DNA from: Lucifuga dentata
Taxonomy: Eukaryota > Chordata > Actinopteri > Ophidiiformes > Bythitidae
Direction of reading: 5' to 3'
Assembly: GCA_014773175.1 (NCBI GenBank)
Contig: VXCM01000338.1
Location: 1 to 64,000, forward strand
DNA length: 64,000 nucleotides
Under the pieces are notes generated by a model. That model was not told where the DNA came from, searched no databases, and was given only the letters and a program-made list of their open reading frames with translations. Made by a program: the position numbers and the translations under genes. This document shows, piece after piece, positions 25,021-38,040 of this stretch (the stretch's first letter is position 1; the number at the start of each line of letters is the position of its first letter).

Positions 25021-25771
25021 GAACAAACCATATGTTTCCCCACACACACAAACACATGCACACACACATACACACATAATATTGCTTTCAGGGTAAGCAG
25101 AACATAACAAAGATCACTGTTGGCTGAAAGAAATTTTGAGTTTCTCATTATGATAATTAAAATGGGATAATCAGAGTGGATTAATCACCATAGTAATGAG
25201 GATTGAACAGCAGATTATGTCTTATTACCTAATCCTTAAAATTGTATTTGTATAAGCATGAGATTAATATGTAGTGTCCAATTAATAATGAAATGATTGA
25301 TGAACACGTGTTTCAATTTGAATATTTTTGTAAAATTCTTTTGGCGATTTTTATTATTATTTTTAGCAGGGGTTTTGTGCCTATTCAAACTGAGGGGGCA
25401 TGTGCTCAGTCAATATTTCTTTATTTAGTTTCTTTTGCTGAGACAACGGTAATAATCTGCAGTGTATAAAAGGCTCCCGTTAAAACCCCCTTCTTTGAAA
25501 AGCATTTTAGTTTGTTCTGTAAACATGGAAGCTCCCACGTGTTTATCCCATTATCAAACAGCCATTCCCTCCAACTCCTTTGTTTAAGGGAATTGAAATT
25601 TACTCGAAGTACTTGTAAGATTTTTTTTTTTTTAAATACATAGTTCATAAAGTTGAAGACTCAGCACAGACATCCTTGGTCAGCAGCTTCCATTAGTGTA
25701 GCGGATATCACTTTTTCCTCACGAGGAATACAAACATAAAGGTCCCCGGGTCACAATCGAGTGGAAAGAGC

Positions 25772-26368
25772 TTAAAGGACCATACCATCCATTTTGCATG
25801 TTTGAGCCTAACATATTCAATTTTCATACATGTTAAGTTACTGACAATCATTTCCCAAAGAATAAAACCATATTTCAGCTTTCCTGATATTTTACAAAAT
25901 CTCTCAATCTTTCAAAATCAAATATTCAAGCAATACACCCACCTTAAAACTTGATGTTTCTCCTGCTACTAGTTACACAGCCTTATGAAGTCATGGTCAT
26001 TTAAATTTTTTGATAAATGCTGGTCTTCTTTTGGGACTATATTCCCCGGTGGAGACATACATTCACCCTGTGCTTTTTAATGCGCTTAAACAATAAACTC
26101 ACAAAACTTTAAAAAAAAAAAAAAAAAAANAAAAAAAAAAAAAAAAAAAGCAAACAAACCCTGAATATATGTGTTGTTCCCAATAATGGATTACCTATCT
26201 CAAGAACGTTTCAAGTGTCAACAAGTTGATTTTAATAGCGTACCAGAAAGAACTGAAACCAATGGAGGTCTGGAAGGTGGAAAAACAATTTTTTTAATTC
26301 ATTATTCCAGTAGCATGCTTTGGGAAATGATTGTCAGTAATGTTATATTAAAATTGAATATATTAGGG
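25772..26368 (+). mobile_element. TTAA foldback MITE, right end lost (copy 3)
   Basis: The left end is intact (TTAA-AGGACCATACCATCC). The interior matches the family: AAACCATATTTCAGC, ACACCCACCTTAAAA, TTGGGACTATATTCC and CAACAAGTTGATTTTAATAGCG. Homology stops after TTGAATATATTAGG at 26368, so about the last 35 bp of the right terminal repeat are gone. A poly-A run (26111-26149) with N at 26130 interrupts it and also falsely lengthens reading frames. Confidence 0.85.
26111..26149. repeat. Poly-A tract with gap base
   Basis: 19 A, N at 26130, 19 A. Equal runs either side of the N point to an assembly join inside a homopolymer. Confidence 0.9.
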
Positions 26369-26895
26369 TCACTCACTTTATAGAAGATGAAGTTATTGTA
26401 AGCATTAGCATAACATTATTGGACAAGTATGGCTGATCTGCACTGAAACATCATAAGAACGAGAGTTTGATCCAAAGTATGAATAGACAAATAACAGATC
26501 AGCTTAGTTACGGCAAATTATAAATGTGTCAACATGAAGTTGTAAAACTGTGCCCCCTAAAAAAATTAACTGCATGGTCTTCATCATTATATTTTTCATT
26601 ATATTTGCTTTGAATTCTGCTGTGGTTTACTGTTTCTTTGCTGTTCTCCACTGGTCTCTGTTTTTATTGATGGACTTGAAGGTCTGCTTGCGGCAAAGAG
26701 TTCTCCCTCTTCTCTTCAACAGTACTTCCTGCAGAAGACTCAAACACGAGTCGATACCAAACAAGAGAACAGTAGCCACAAGATATACCACAAGAAAGAC
26801 TGTCACATTCTCAGGACACACGCACACACACACACACAGTATCTCATGCAACACAGATCTTCAGCTTAACCACAAAGGCATACAGCATATAACTG

Positions 26896-26940
26896 CGCAC
26901 ACACACGCACACACACACACACACACACACATACGCACAC
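26896..26940. repeat. CA microsatellite, CG-interrupted
   Basis: CACACA runs broken by CG and ATACG. A shorter CA run lies at 26817-26838. Confidence 0.9.
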
Positions 26941-28079
26941 AAAGCACAACCAGGCTCCTATTTCCTCTCAATCACCTGCAAGTCTATCGACCCAGGTGCA
27001 TCCTCCTTCCTTTCATTTATTTTGCTTTTTTTTTCATGTATTGACTTGCACATTGGTGTATTAGCAAAGCTGCATCACATCATGCTGGAATATCATGTTC
27101 TACTTTTGACCATTTGTGTCCTTTTGCATCCCTCCAGCATTCTACCCGTCATTAAGCTGAACATTCAGTGTAACAATGCTTCCTTTAATATGCTTCAATT
27201 AAAGGAAGAGGTGAGTGTTCAATAAAAGTGTGAGTGTAACAGCCTTAAAGGAGGGGGAGTGAGTGAATCCCTGTGGTTTTTTATCTTTCGCTATATGCTC
27301 TAGTTCACTGAAGCAGTGCAGTGGGAACCTCCAGTATTTAAACTAGTCCCCAGTGCTTGAACCCTGCTCAGAAAGCAGAACATAAAGCAGACAGATGAGA
27401 CGATAGACAGAGAGGAGAGGAGAGATGAAAGGCTGAGGTGTGCCCTCCAAAGGGAACGTGGGAGCCCGGCAGCACACTTTGGGTGTATGATTGTTCCTTT
27501 GTCTCTTCTAGACGCAGAAGGAGCTGCTTTAAAGCAGTCTGACAGCAGAAGGCCTCTAAGTCTGATGTTTAAAGTTCACGTTCGTGCCGCTCTCGGATGT
27601 TTTACATCATGGGATTACTTCCTATAGGACAGTAAAGGCGTCGTTGAAGAAGAGAACTTAAGAACTTTGAACTTAAGAAATCTGCACTACACAGGAGGTC
27701 AGAGATCTCGGATGAATTGAGCCAGTGTCCAACCAGCAGCAATCCCCATCATGTATTCTTGAAATATCATAGAAGATGAGAGGAGCAGGTGTGTCTGAGG
27801 CATCACGTCCACCTCTCCAACCCGTCTGTTCCCTGTAAGCTGGTGTGATTCTTGCTCATTAATTCTGTCTCAGGTTACGACCCACCTTACAGTATAATGC
27901 TCCCCTATTTGTTCTCCGTCTGTCACCTCAAGTCACATTTGCAGAAAAAGATGAAACATTTTTGTGAGGTAATTTATCAAGCTTCTTCTTGCTACCATCC
28001 CTGCTCCTCTTTGCCATTTTCTCCATGTGACATGAAAGGCAGCTCATATTTCATGCTTTCATTTTGATATTTAGTCAAT

Positions 28080-28081
<2 letters not shown>

Positions 28082-28134
<53 letters not shown>
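28082..28134. repeat. (GT)26 microsatellite
   Basis: Uninterrupted GT dinucleotides for 53 bp. Confidence 0.97.
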
Positions 28135-28136
<2 letters not shown>

Positions 28137-29615
28137 CAGTACTGTGCAGTCTGTGTTTGTTTGCTGGATTGCTTTTGCCCCTTTGTCATTTATACCAGCT
28201 AAAACAGCTTGAAAATAAAGTGATATTTCAGTCTAATCACTGATGAAACATTCGTGACTGAAAACACTCTGCATCAATGATTTTTTCCTCTTTCTGTTTA
28301 TAACACACAGAAGTTATCATCACATGCACATTCCACAAGTTCCTCTTCCTGATTTGAGGGCTTATATGGAGTAGACCTCAACTAACTGATTTGTATGCAT
28401 TTGACTATAGATTTGCATCCTTTTTATAAATGAAAAAACACCTCAGCCAGAAGACCACAAAGGTCAGAGAAAAGCACTATGTCCTTAAAAGAAGAAAAAT
28501 TCACAAATGTCCCTCTGGCCTCCACTTACACTAACAAGCTGCCAATATATTGATTATCCCCATTTACAGATGTCCAGCGCAATTTGTGGAAAGGCCACTG
28601 AGCTCGGAGCGCACGATCATTAAGCAGAGCTTCTATTCCAAGCAATGGAATCTATATTTAATTTAATTTAATAACAGACATGACATGTATTATCTTTGCT
28701 GAGTGCAATCGTATTCATTTGAAAAGATTTTATGTGCCAGTCATTTAGCACCAGAAAAGAGCTGCTATTTTTCTATTCCCTTCCCCGCTTCTACCCACAT
28801 CTGCCTCCCTCCTCTCCTCTCCTCCCACCGTGGCTGTGTTGGCTTCCACCTCCAGAAATGAGGTGATATTGGCGAAATGGGAGACCATGTCCAGGCAAAC
28901 AGAGCATGCCCACACCTGAGCTTTTTATAGCTAATAAGATGACCGCTGGCTGGCTGTGCGGGGTCAGGGCCTGTGTTATCCTGTCTCTGTCTGGAGAAAT
29001 TCAACCTATCATTATCAGCTTGATTGGCTGTCTAAGTCAGACACTTAATAATAGTGTCCGTTCAGGTTTGTGTGAGGAATATGGGAAAAATGTCACTCAG
29101 TTGTACTGACAGTTTTCTGTCTTTACAGCAAAGGTAAGCTGCAACATTAAATCTTAGTGACTCATAAATTCTTGCTGGAGCCATCCTTCTGTGCTGAATT
29201 GTATTTTGGGGTATGATGGAGTACAATCCAGGCAAGCATCAAATTAGAATATAAGAATTATTTTGTGTTGTATCATATTTGTCAATACAAGGATCTCGAT
29301 TAATGTGATGTGTTATAAATCTAAACAAGGGGTGGGGTTAAATAAAGATATAGACAGTCCAGTGCCATGTTGAATAAGTTTGGATGCCTAAACATGCAAA
29401 ATTAGATTATGTTAAAAATGAGTTAAAGTATGTCATGTTAATTAACGAATGTTCAACGCTTCTGTGCCATCAGTGAGCATCACTATGCCTATAACACCTG
29501 ACCCAGTGTTAATTTTTGCATCCCTAAGTGTGAATCACACAATTATTGTAGCAAATCATCATGTGGCAGCAGATGCAAGAATTGGCTAAATCCAATTCTT
29601 ATTCAAAACTTTTTA

Positions 29616-29645
29616 CCCCAAGGCGTTCCCCTACATCGTCACAAA
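29616..29645 (+). repeat. 30-bp dispersed motif, copy A
   Basis: Contains CCTACATCGTCACAAA preceded by CCCC and AGGCGTT. It matches 31820-31849 at 28 of 30 positions, while flanks differ. Confidence 0.65.
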
Positions 29646-30408
29646 CACTAATTTTGGGTGAGTATTTGAGGGGTACATGCAACAGAAGTGAAAGTTTTGT
29701 CTAAGTATTGAATTTAGCCAAATTTAACAAAAATATATATATAAAAAATTCATGTACTTTTTGGCAATGGAATTGAAAACATAGTAATATTTTTGAAAGC
29801 AGGTATTTAAAGAGACTTTATGGATCTTCATAAAAGCAATTCATGTAGGAGGTTATAATTTTCTATATTCATATATTATACTGTTTAATAACAGCAAACA
29901 CCTGCACCTGGCTATCTGTAGTGATGTTCCTACAAATTATAAATGCAAAGAAAAGCTATGACTGTTACTATAATATAATTTAATAACTACTAAATGTAAT
30001 CTAATATCACTTAAAACAGTGCTGGATGAAAATGAAGCACAAGCACACTTAAAAACACAAGCAGAAGGAGTAATCATCCTGAATTGGTCTTGAAAATGAC
30101 GTTGGCTTCCATTTCCAAACAAGTTAAAACATCACAAATTGGCACGTTCACACCATTATAATGTGTGAAGATGCCATATTTTAACCTGCTAAAATGTTTT
30201 ATCTGTGTGTACAGACGTTAAGATCTTGCGTGATAACACAATGGCAATATCTGAACTGATATCTCTTGCTTTTTTATATTGTAAATCAGTTTTTGTTTTG
30301 AGGTTTCTATGCTGCATGAAACTAATTTAAATGTATTATGCAAATCTCCATTGTTTAACATGTACATTTATAATTACGAATGTTGTAACAAACTGAAAAT
30401 ACTCATAC

Positions 30409-30545
30409 TTAAAGGACAACACTGGTGATTTTATATGTTTGAGCCTAATAAATATAACCTGCATACACATTACATTACTGCCCACCATTTTCCAAAACAT
30501 TCTACTGGAGTGGTAAACACTAGAATTGTTTTTCCTGCCTGTCAG
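30409..30545 (-). mobile_element. TTAA MITE, left-end fragment, diverged subfamily (copy 4)
   Basis: Starts TTAA-AGGACAACACTGG. It then has TTTGAGCCTAATAAATATAACCTGC, TTACTGCCCACCATTTTCCAAAACATTCTACTGGA and a TTTTTCCTGCC match before homology fades. The AATAAATA(T/C)AACCTGC variant is shared with the 36738 and 43949 copies, marking a second subfamily. Confidence 0.7.
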
Positions 30546-30964
30546 ATGGAATGAATTGGCATTGATCTCTTTATAAAGAGGGACAGGAGGATGGACTTTA
30601 TCTTCAGATGATGAGCAGCTTTGGTAAGTCTGATGGATTTTTATTTGGCTGGAATCTGTGGGGAAGCCTGTTGAATCTGATTGTGTTATTTGTGTTTTAC
30701 AGCATTTTTGCTTACTTGATGGTCGTATGAGTAAATGTGATGGTTGTTGTGAGTTTGTTCTTGTTTCTTTGGTAATGACACTGATTTAGGCTATGCCATG
30801 TCTATATGTGATGCAGCATCCTGTCATAAAGCGTAATAATGCTACATCCTATTCATATCTCTGCAGTTAGTGTGTTGTAACTCTTATACCCTCATGTTAA
30901 ATCAATTTATTCCACTAGATAAAGGTTCTGTCACTGTGAATATGGGCTGATTATGATGAATAAC

Positions 30965-31095
30965 AACAGCCTATAGTCCTAGTGTCATGCTGAGGTTATT
31001 AGAAGGTGGTTTAATTATGGGAGGATAGCNAACAGCCTATAGTCCTAGTGTCATGCTGAGGTTATTAGAAGGTGGTTTAATTATGGGAGGATAGC
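30965..31095. repeat. Exact 65-bp direct repeat flanking a gap base
   Basis: 30965-31029 and 31031-31095 are identical, separated by N at 31030. Probable unmerged contig overlap. Confidence 0.9.
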
Positions 31096-31267
31096 ATTGA
31101 AGGCCTAGATATAAAATACACAGCCCACCACTGACACCAGTAAACATAGTGGAGACTCGAATTAGTCAGGTTATATTAAGAAAAGAAAGACAGATTTTGT
31201 GTGAGTATATGAACAAGTGTATAAATGACCGGTTACACTAACACAGTCATATTGTTAAGCTAATTAG

Positions 31268-31288
31268 TTATATATATATATATATATA
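31268..31288. repeat. (TA)n microsatellite beside a short palindrome
   Basis: TA dinucleotides are followed by TAAATGTTA-AGC-TAACATTTA (31286-31307), a near-perfect palindrome. ATTGTTAAGC recurs three times nearby. Confidence 0.8.
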
Positions 31289-31819
31289 AATGTTAAGCTA
31301 ACATTTATATTGTTAAGCCAGCACAGTCATATTGTTTAGGGTAGTATTGTGCTCGGTCCATTCTTGATGGCAGGCAGAAGTGCAGCAGCTGCAACTGTGG
31401 AGTATTATTTCTATCCAGAGCTGTCAGCGTTTCCCACCAGATCAAGGCTGTGATTAATAAAATGGGCCTCCTATTCCCCCTGCAGCCCCTTCTCACCTTC
31501 TCCCTTTACACAGCCTCTGTAGCACATGCTTGTGTCATATAGTGTCCACACCTCCGTCAGCTTCTCTCCTTATTCTCATTCTCTCCTTCTGGACATCAGT
31601 GTTGTTCTCTTTTCCACCTGCGCACAGAGAAGTCGTTTCTTTTCTTCCCTTTTTTCCCCCCACTCTCTCTCTCTCTGGAGCTCAGGGTAAATGATGCATG
31701 GTGGACTCGCAGCCGCTCAGCGATCATTAGTGAGGTGGCACAGGTGAACAGGAGCGACGGATGATGAAGAGAGGGAGGGATGGAGGGAGGAACAGAGGAC
31801 AGCAAAAGTCCTGTTTCCG

Positions 31820-31849
31820 CCCCGAGGCGTTTCCCTACATCGTCACAAA
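31820..31849 (+). repeat. 30-bp dispersed motif, copy B
   Basis: Second copy of the motif at 29616-29645, same strand, 2.2 kb away, with two substitutions. Confidence 0.65.
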
Positions 31850-34169
31850 ACTCGAAGTTGTTTGTGTAAAACGCTAGTCGCTGGCATTCCTTACGCCAGT
31901 GGCCATTAATCTAGACACATAAAAAACACACTCGTGCAGACACACACAAGCGCAGACAGAAATGAAGCCATAATGTTGCTCTCACTGATGAAACACTGAC
32001 TTCCAGTGTCCTAAAGCCCTGCGCTACCATAAAAAAACTGGACTCACAGCATGGTGAATGTGCTGAGCAACCAATATTATGAAGTGTACATAATGTTTCC
32101 CTCATGAAATATCATCACTCAACAATGCCCTGACGCCTCTCATCATAAACAAAATTTGGGTTTATAGTTCATATCAGGACTAATAAACTGAGACATTACC
32201 TGCCAAAGGCCCACGGTGGTTTGAAAAAACTTACTGGAGGAAAGATTGAACATGCAATCATCATCTTCCCGTCTATCAATTTTTCTTTGATATTATGATT
32301 TCTTACAGCTGATGAACTGATTTGTAGCTTTGTGGCTGTAGGTGAATCTTCTGACAGATGTAATGTTTAATTAGTGTTCACACCCACTCTCCCTGCAGCT
32401 CTGAGTCTCACCACCGCACAACAGCGCTTCCTTTTACCCACACACACTCTCTGTACCTTAAACAACACAGGCAGGATAAACACAGCAGTTCAAACACTTT
32501 TTTTTTCCTTCTTTGTGTGACTCTGCACGACATCTGTAATGTGTTAAAAGAAATGCTACAGATCTAATCTACAGCTGGTTGCATGCAGCTGTAGTTCCAT
32601 GTGCTAACACTCCAAACTTTATAACATACATCAAACACTTACCACCGAAGAACTCAGCCTCATTTGTTCACATTATGTCCCTTATGTTAACAAGGTGGAG
32701 ATATAAAACAGTCATAAAGTCAGTGGAGACTGAACTCTCTTTTTACACTCCTGCTTAAATATTTTGCACAAACAATCATCATTTAGCTCCTCTGGCACGT
32801 TTACTGATGATGCCTCAGTATGCAGAGAGGAGATCTCAGTCTGATCACAGCCATCAGAGAATAAGACGAGCATTAAGCTTTCTACCTTTCCTGAACATCA
32901 AAAAAAACAAAACAACAAAAAACATTTGGACATGAAGGTAAACTCATCATATGTAGAGATATCCTTTTATGGAATTATGAGAATTAAAGAACAGGTCCAC
33001 ATTTTGGTCCCACTTCTCCCAACTTTAAACTTTTTTCAGTTCATCAGCTCTTTTGTCCAGGTCTGCTTCATTCTACTCATGGCACTCAGTACGTTTACAT
33101 TCATACGTACATACTGTGAAGGTCATATGCATGGATGAAATTAATAGGATTCTGTCATATGCCGACTCATTGCTTAATTAGCGTATGAAATGAAGTACGC
33201 AGAAGTGAGAAAATGCATGCAAAGGTAAATCGCCTTACAACCTCATAATCTAGGCCTGTTACACCAGTTTTGATTTATGCTGATTTGCTCTGATTTATTG
33301 CCTTATTTGAAGTAGAACTGAAGTTTTAAAGTGCATGAAAATGTGACAGTGGCATCTCATTCTGTCTGTATTCTATCCTGAACCATTTTTAGCTCCTATT
33401 CCAGGTTATAGGTGATCTCCGATTGCTCACGAACTGATGGGTAGAGTTGTAAAATGAGATCAAACATCATTGATTGGTCAGATCAAAAATTCCCCAGGTA
33501 GAGAACTACCATTATTAAATGCCCACATCTACCTTGTTTTTGTACTAAGAAAAACAAAAGTTTGCGGTACAATTAGCATACCTCAGAATTAGTTGTGCAA
33601 AGAAGTGCAGAGAAAAACAGTACGAGTGTCAATGACGTCTCTCTTTTGCTGGAGACATCAGAAATAGCCGGAAGGAGGAATTATATCAGAAGGTAAATTA
33701 TGTGTTTGTGTTGTTGGATTGACGTTGCAGCAGTGCAGATGTTACTTGCGCTAATTTCCATTATCTTTGGTGTATTTGAAATGAGACGCAAAGGCCAGCG
33801 AGGAACTCCACTCGTTCCTATTCGGTTTAGTCCAAACTTTTGCAAGTGTCTGTACAAACAGATTACACAGAGAAAAGTATAAATATTTGTCCTTTTGGAG
33901 GAACATGGGCTTTTGTTGAATTGCATGAGGACCCTCTGTTCATCAAAGGCTGGTGTGAGATTCTGAATTGGTTGTGTCTCTTCTATTGACTCTATTAATT
34001 CTACAGATTTTAGAATTCACTCATAGATTCAAAATGTTTGGTAATAATGATGGTGAGTGCTGAAGTTCTTTGTTTTTGTTACAGCCTGTGTTACATTTTT
34101 CTTTATGCTAATTATAGGATATAGTGGATTTGCCTCTTTTGTAATGTTAGATTTCAACTGCTTGTTTTC

Positions 34170-34192
34170 ATATATATATATATATATATATA
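34170..34192. repeat. (AT)n microsatellite
   Basis: About 23 bp of alternating AT. Confidence 0.9.
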
Positions 34193-35069
34193 ACATTTTT
34201 TCAAACATTTCATATTCTTCATCAGTTTTGAATGTTCCCTGATTACCTGAGCGTTTATTGACTTTTTTATGTGACAGTTGAATTCAGCTATTAGAAGAAG
34301 ATCGTCTTAGTTTTGCTTCTTTGGGGAGGCTTTAATGACATTATTTACATTTAAAATATTGATATATAGACTTTTTAAAAAAATAGTGAGTCATGAATTA
34401 ATTAAAGAAAAAAGAAAATTCCCCTTAAATATAGTAGCTTTTGTCATAATTTCTCCATCATCAAGCAACGACAAACTGACCTTCATGTACAGTATAACTA
34501 TTTTGATTTTTCAAAGTGGCCATTTTAGTCCAGTTAGATGTACTAAAAGCAGCTACAGTCAGATTCTTTCATTTTCCACATTGTTCTGTCACCTTTAATT
34601 TTATTAACTTTTCTCCCCCAGAAGCAGAGGGAGAACAGAGTTTCTAGGGCAACAATCAGTGTAATTGTCCTAAGTCTGACACATGCAACTGCTAAAAGCC
34701 CGGAAGCCCAACGGCCCAGGTGTACCCAGGGATTACTAAGGTGGAGGACAGGTGAAGTCAATGCACACTGACAGGGACACACACACACGCACATTCTGTC
34801 TTGCTCTTTAGAACACGGACAGGCATGATCTAATATGTGCACAAACTCACTAACAATCCCAAAGCATAACCATATGCTTATGTCAACATGTGCGACTAAA
34901 TATTAGCTAGTTACTTAGTTGTTGGACAAAGTTTATAAGACTTTTAAAGAGAAATGGACACAGAAGGACACAGCTCTAGAATTTAATCAATCAACCCTCA
35001 AGCAAAATTCTAATGATGAATATTATTAATTTTTTCCCACAGATGATGTTTTTTTTGGTTCACTGAAAG

Positions 35070-35230
35070 CCTGCAGATTTGGCTGCCTTATTTGTCTTAC
35101 TCACTGCTACCAGAATCTATTAAACAACTTCTCCTCTGGCCTGCGAGAAATAATTAGTCTACCGGATAGGTCAACTTAATCATTCCTGAAAATAATATTC
35201 AATTATCTCCACGGCAACTTCTAGAGCATG
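35070..35230. promoter_or_regulatory. Candidate conserved non-coding element
   Basis: Unique, non-repetitive stretch with GAGAAATAATTAGTCTACC, AACTTAATCATTCC, AATATTCAATTATC and a GGTCA half-site. It lies 3.6 kb upstream of the signal-peptide exon. Only conservation data could confirm it. Confidence 0.18.
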
Positions 35231-36737
35231 CCTCCTATTTTTAGCCCCCCTCTGTTTTACGGAGATAGCCGGTTTGATCGTTTTTTTTGTGTCAAGCCTG
35301 CAACAGAAAGCAAAGAAGAGTCAGCAGTGCTAAACAGCCCTCGGTGGATAACCTATTATATCTTAATAATTGCTCTTCCTCATTGTCTCTTCCTCTGTAT
35401 GGTGCACTGTATGAAGTCCATCCCACTCCATCATGGCTCTTCCTTCCCGCAGCTTCCCTCGCTAGGTTTCCACTGGTTGTCCTTGACTTACATCTTCAAT
35501 TAGTCTTAGAACAGGGTAGAACAAAATCATAACTTATGGCAAGTACATTGCCATCATCTCAGTAATTATTGAGGATATGTGCTGGAGAGAGGCAGGAAAG
35601 GACAAAGTGGTTAATTAAAACATGCGTTTGAAGAAAAACTGTTACTGTGCACGACCTCATCAAAGGCAGATGTGTCACCAAAGACAGTCATATAAAACCT
35701 CTGGAATCAGCTCATTATCCTAGAGCGATATATATACACACACACACACGGTGAGAGACACCACCAAGCAAAACAACTCTTAAATACAGGATCTGCAAAT
35801 GATCAGGGGTAATGTCACGTAAGAATACACCCGCTGTTCTCGTAACACAAAGCGTACGGTTATTAGACCAAAGAGCAGCGAAACAGAAACACAATCAGAA
35901 ACTGCAACATGCACAGACATGTAAACACAAACTGCATTTACAGCTCCACGAGGCAAATGGATGCCTCACACACAACCTGCAAACTCATTTCACGGTGACC
36001 TCTCTCGCCCTCACGCACGGTGCCTGTCAATGTCTCTCTCACCGTTTCTGACTCTGACACTTTCCATAGGGTTTCTCTTTCTCTCTTCAGTCACAATGAA
36101 GACTTGGAGAATAAATAAATAAATAACCCAAACTGTTATTTTTCTTTGGAAAACTGAGAAAAAAAAATCTCATCTCATAATGGAGTAACTGAGAAGCATT
36201 GCGTGTCCTGTTGTCATGTTGAAGTTGGATTTGACAAAAGTACAGCATGATACCCTGTTGGGTGATATCTTAGAAAGATCTCGCTCTTTCTCTTTCTCCT
36301 CCAATATCAGAAATTTCAGACTTTATTCAGATTTTGTCTCAAGAATTTTGTTTCACTCTTAAATATGTAACACTGGGGGTGTTTATCTTATCTCAGTATC
36401 TAAATCAAGCTGGGTCAAAACCGTTTTCTCACTGTCAGTGTGACTCGACAAAAAAAGGTGGGATTGAGTTCTACACTCAGCACACATCAGACAGTGATAC
36501 TGCTCACTAAAAGTAATGTGAGAAAAAGGCAAAAGTAATTATGTGACATTTGCAAAGAATAAATGTCAATTTTTGTTTTATTACCAAGTTTAGAAGAATA
36601 AGGAAGGAATCCAGAAATCCTCTAAAGCACAAAGATGGTGTGTTTTAAGCATCCAGAGGTGCCAACAGCAGTTTGTTTGAAATAAACTGAAGAAGATGAG
36701 GGTAGTTAGCAGGAGTAATGATAGCTTTCATGACTTA

Positions 36738-37264
36738 GAGGGCCATAATAAATACCACCTGCATACATGTTACGCCACTGCCAACCATTTTTCAAAACAT
36801 AAAACCATATTTCAGTTTTCATGTAATTTTATCAAATCCCCTAATCTTTCAAAAGCAAATATTCAGGTGATACATCCACCTTAAAATTCAGTGTTTCGTC
36901 TGCTAACACTTGTGCATAATTTTACAAGGCATGGTCTTTTGAATTTTTTGGTTTTCTGCTGGGATAATATTCCCTGGCAGAGACATGCATTTTCTTCTGT
37001 GTAGCTCCATACTGAATCTGTCTTGAAACGCTAGAATTAAACTATTTTGACAGTGAAATTTAGTAGATGTTTTGTGATGGGTTACCTATATCTAGCTCGT
37101 TTCAATTCTCTGCAAGTTGATTTTATATCACACTGGAATGTATTGAAACCAATGGCAGTTTGGAAGGTAGGAAAAGCCATTTGAAAATGTACCAGTCCGA
37201 TAATATGTTTTGGAAAATATTGGCAGTAATGTACAGTAACTGCTATGCAGGTTGTATTTAAAAT
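36738..37264 (+). mobile_element. TTAA MITE, both tips lost, diverged subfamily (copy 5)
   Basis: Interior motifs appear in order: AAAACCATATTTCAG, CTAATCTTTCAAAAGCAAATATTCAGG, CCACCTTAAAATTCAGTGTTTCG, TATTCCCTGGCAGAGACATGC and GCAAGTTGATTTTATATC. Neither terminal AGGACCATAC nor TTAA is found. It has the AATAAATACCACCTGC subfamily variant. Confidence 0.8.
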
Positions 37265-37897
37265 CACTGAAAAGAAAAGAGCGTTGCCTACTGAAACTTT
37301 CACACAAATTCAAAGTAAAAGACATGACTACAGTACAGGAAAAACAACAGAAAAGTCTAAAAAAAATTTTTTTTTTTTTTTGCATAATTACCTCAATCTT
37401 ATGAGTGGAAGATAAATTTCTTTACCAATGGAAAAAAAAAAAATAGTTTACAATAACCGCTTTAAAAATAAATCTACATAAGAGGAACTAATTGCAACAC
37501 CAAAGCAATACTCATCTCTAGTGCCCACTCACCAATCAGAGATTATCATCACTGCCACGGCCCTCTTACAAACGACTTTCATTATGACAGGTGCTGCAGA
37601 TGATCCACAGCTCTCTCTCTCTCTCNCCCCATTAGAAATACGCTCATTTATGAAAGGGTGCTCTCTTGTGGCCACCAGAGCAGTAGCAGGGATGGGGATG
37701 CAGGATTGACAGGAAATAATATGCTCTCATAAACCAAGATCTGATGCTGCTAGACATCTTTTATATAGCCTCCAGACTGCTGTCTAGAACAGGCAGAGGC
37801 AGCAGAGGAAAGGGATTGATCTCAGTTATTGGATTTGAAGTCCCTGGATATGAGAATAAACATATAAAGAAGCCTGAAAAATAGATGTAGATCTCAC

Positions 37898-37972
<75 letters not shown>

Positions 37973-38040
37973 TTAAAATTAGACAGATATTAAAAGCTCA
38001 CAGACTCAACCTCACTTGTCTGCTTTCAAACCTCGTTGCC
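37265..38040. other. Non-coding; simple repeats
   Basis: Short poly-A/T runs, a CT run ending in N (37626) and the GATA array. No gene seen. Confidence 0.55.
37898..37972. repeat. (GATA)18 microsatellite
   Basis: Uninterrupted GATA/TAGA tetranucleotides for about 75 bp, just upstream of the putative promoter. Confidence 0.97.

Larger units (their letters stand above)
20577..25771. other. Non-coding; no gene seen
   Basis: Holds CA and CTTT microsatellites, a poly-T/TTTTG stretch with N (23962-24003), a perfect 19-bp hairpin (24184-24233) and two AT-rich candidate regulatory stretches. 21300-21560 is GC-richer unique sequence without exon signals that I trust. Confidence 0.5.
26369..36737. 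other. Non-coding; no gene seen
   Basis: About 10 kb with CA (26820-26940), GT (28082-28134) and TA (31268-31288, 34170-34192) tracts, one MITE end (30409), one gap-flanking duplication (30965-31095), two copies of a 30-bp motif (29616, 31820) and AT-rich stretches. I found no exon with both a plausible frame and splice sites. Confidence 0.5.

Noticed and set aside
26550..27044. 164-codon + frame with a hydrophobic start
   Set aside because: No Kozak or splice support, His-Thr repeats come from CA tracts, and no family resemblance. The hydrophobic start is AT-rich chance.
37898..37972. Regular short repeat array as a CRISPR candidate
   Set aside because: It is a GATA tetranucleotide microsatellite with no spacers, in a vertebrate genome.
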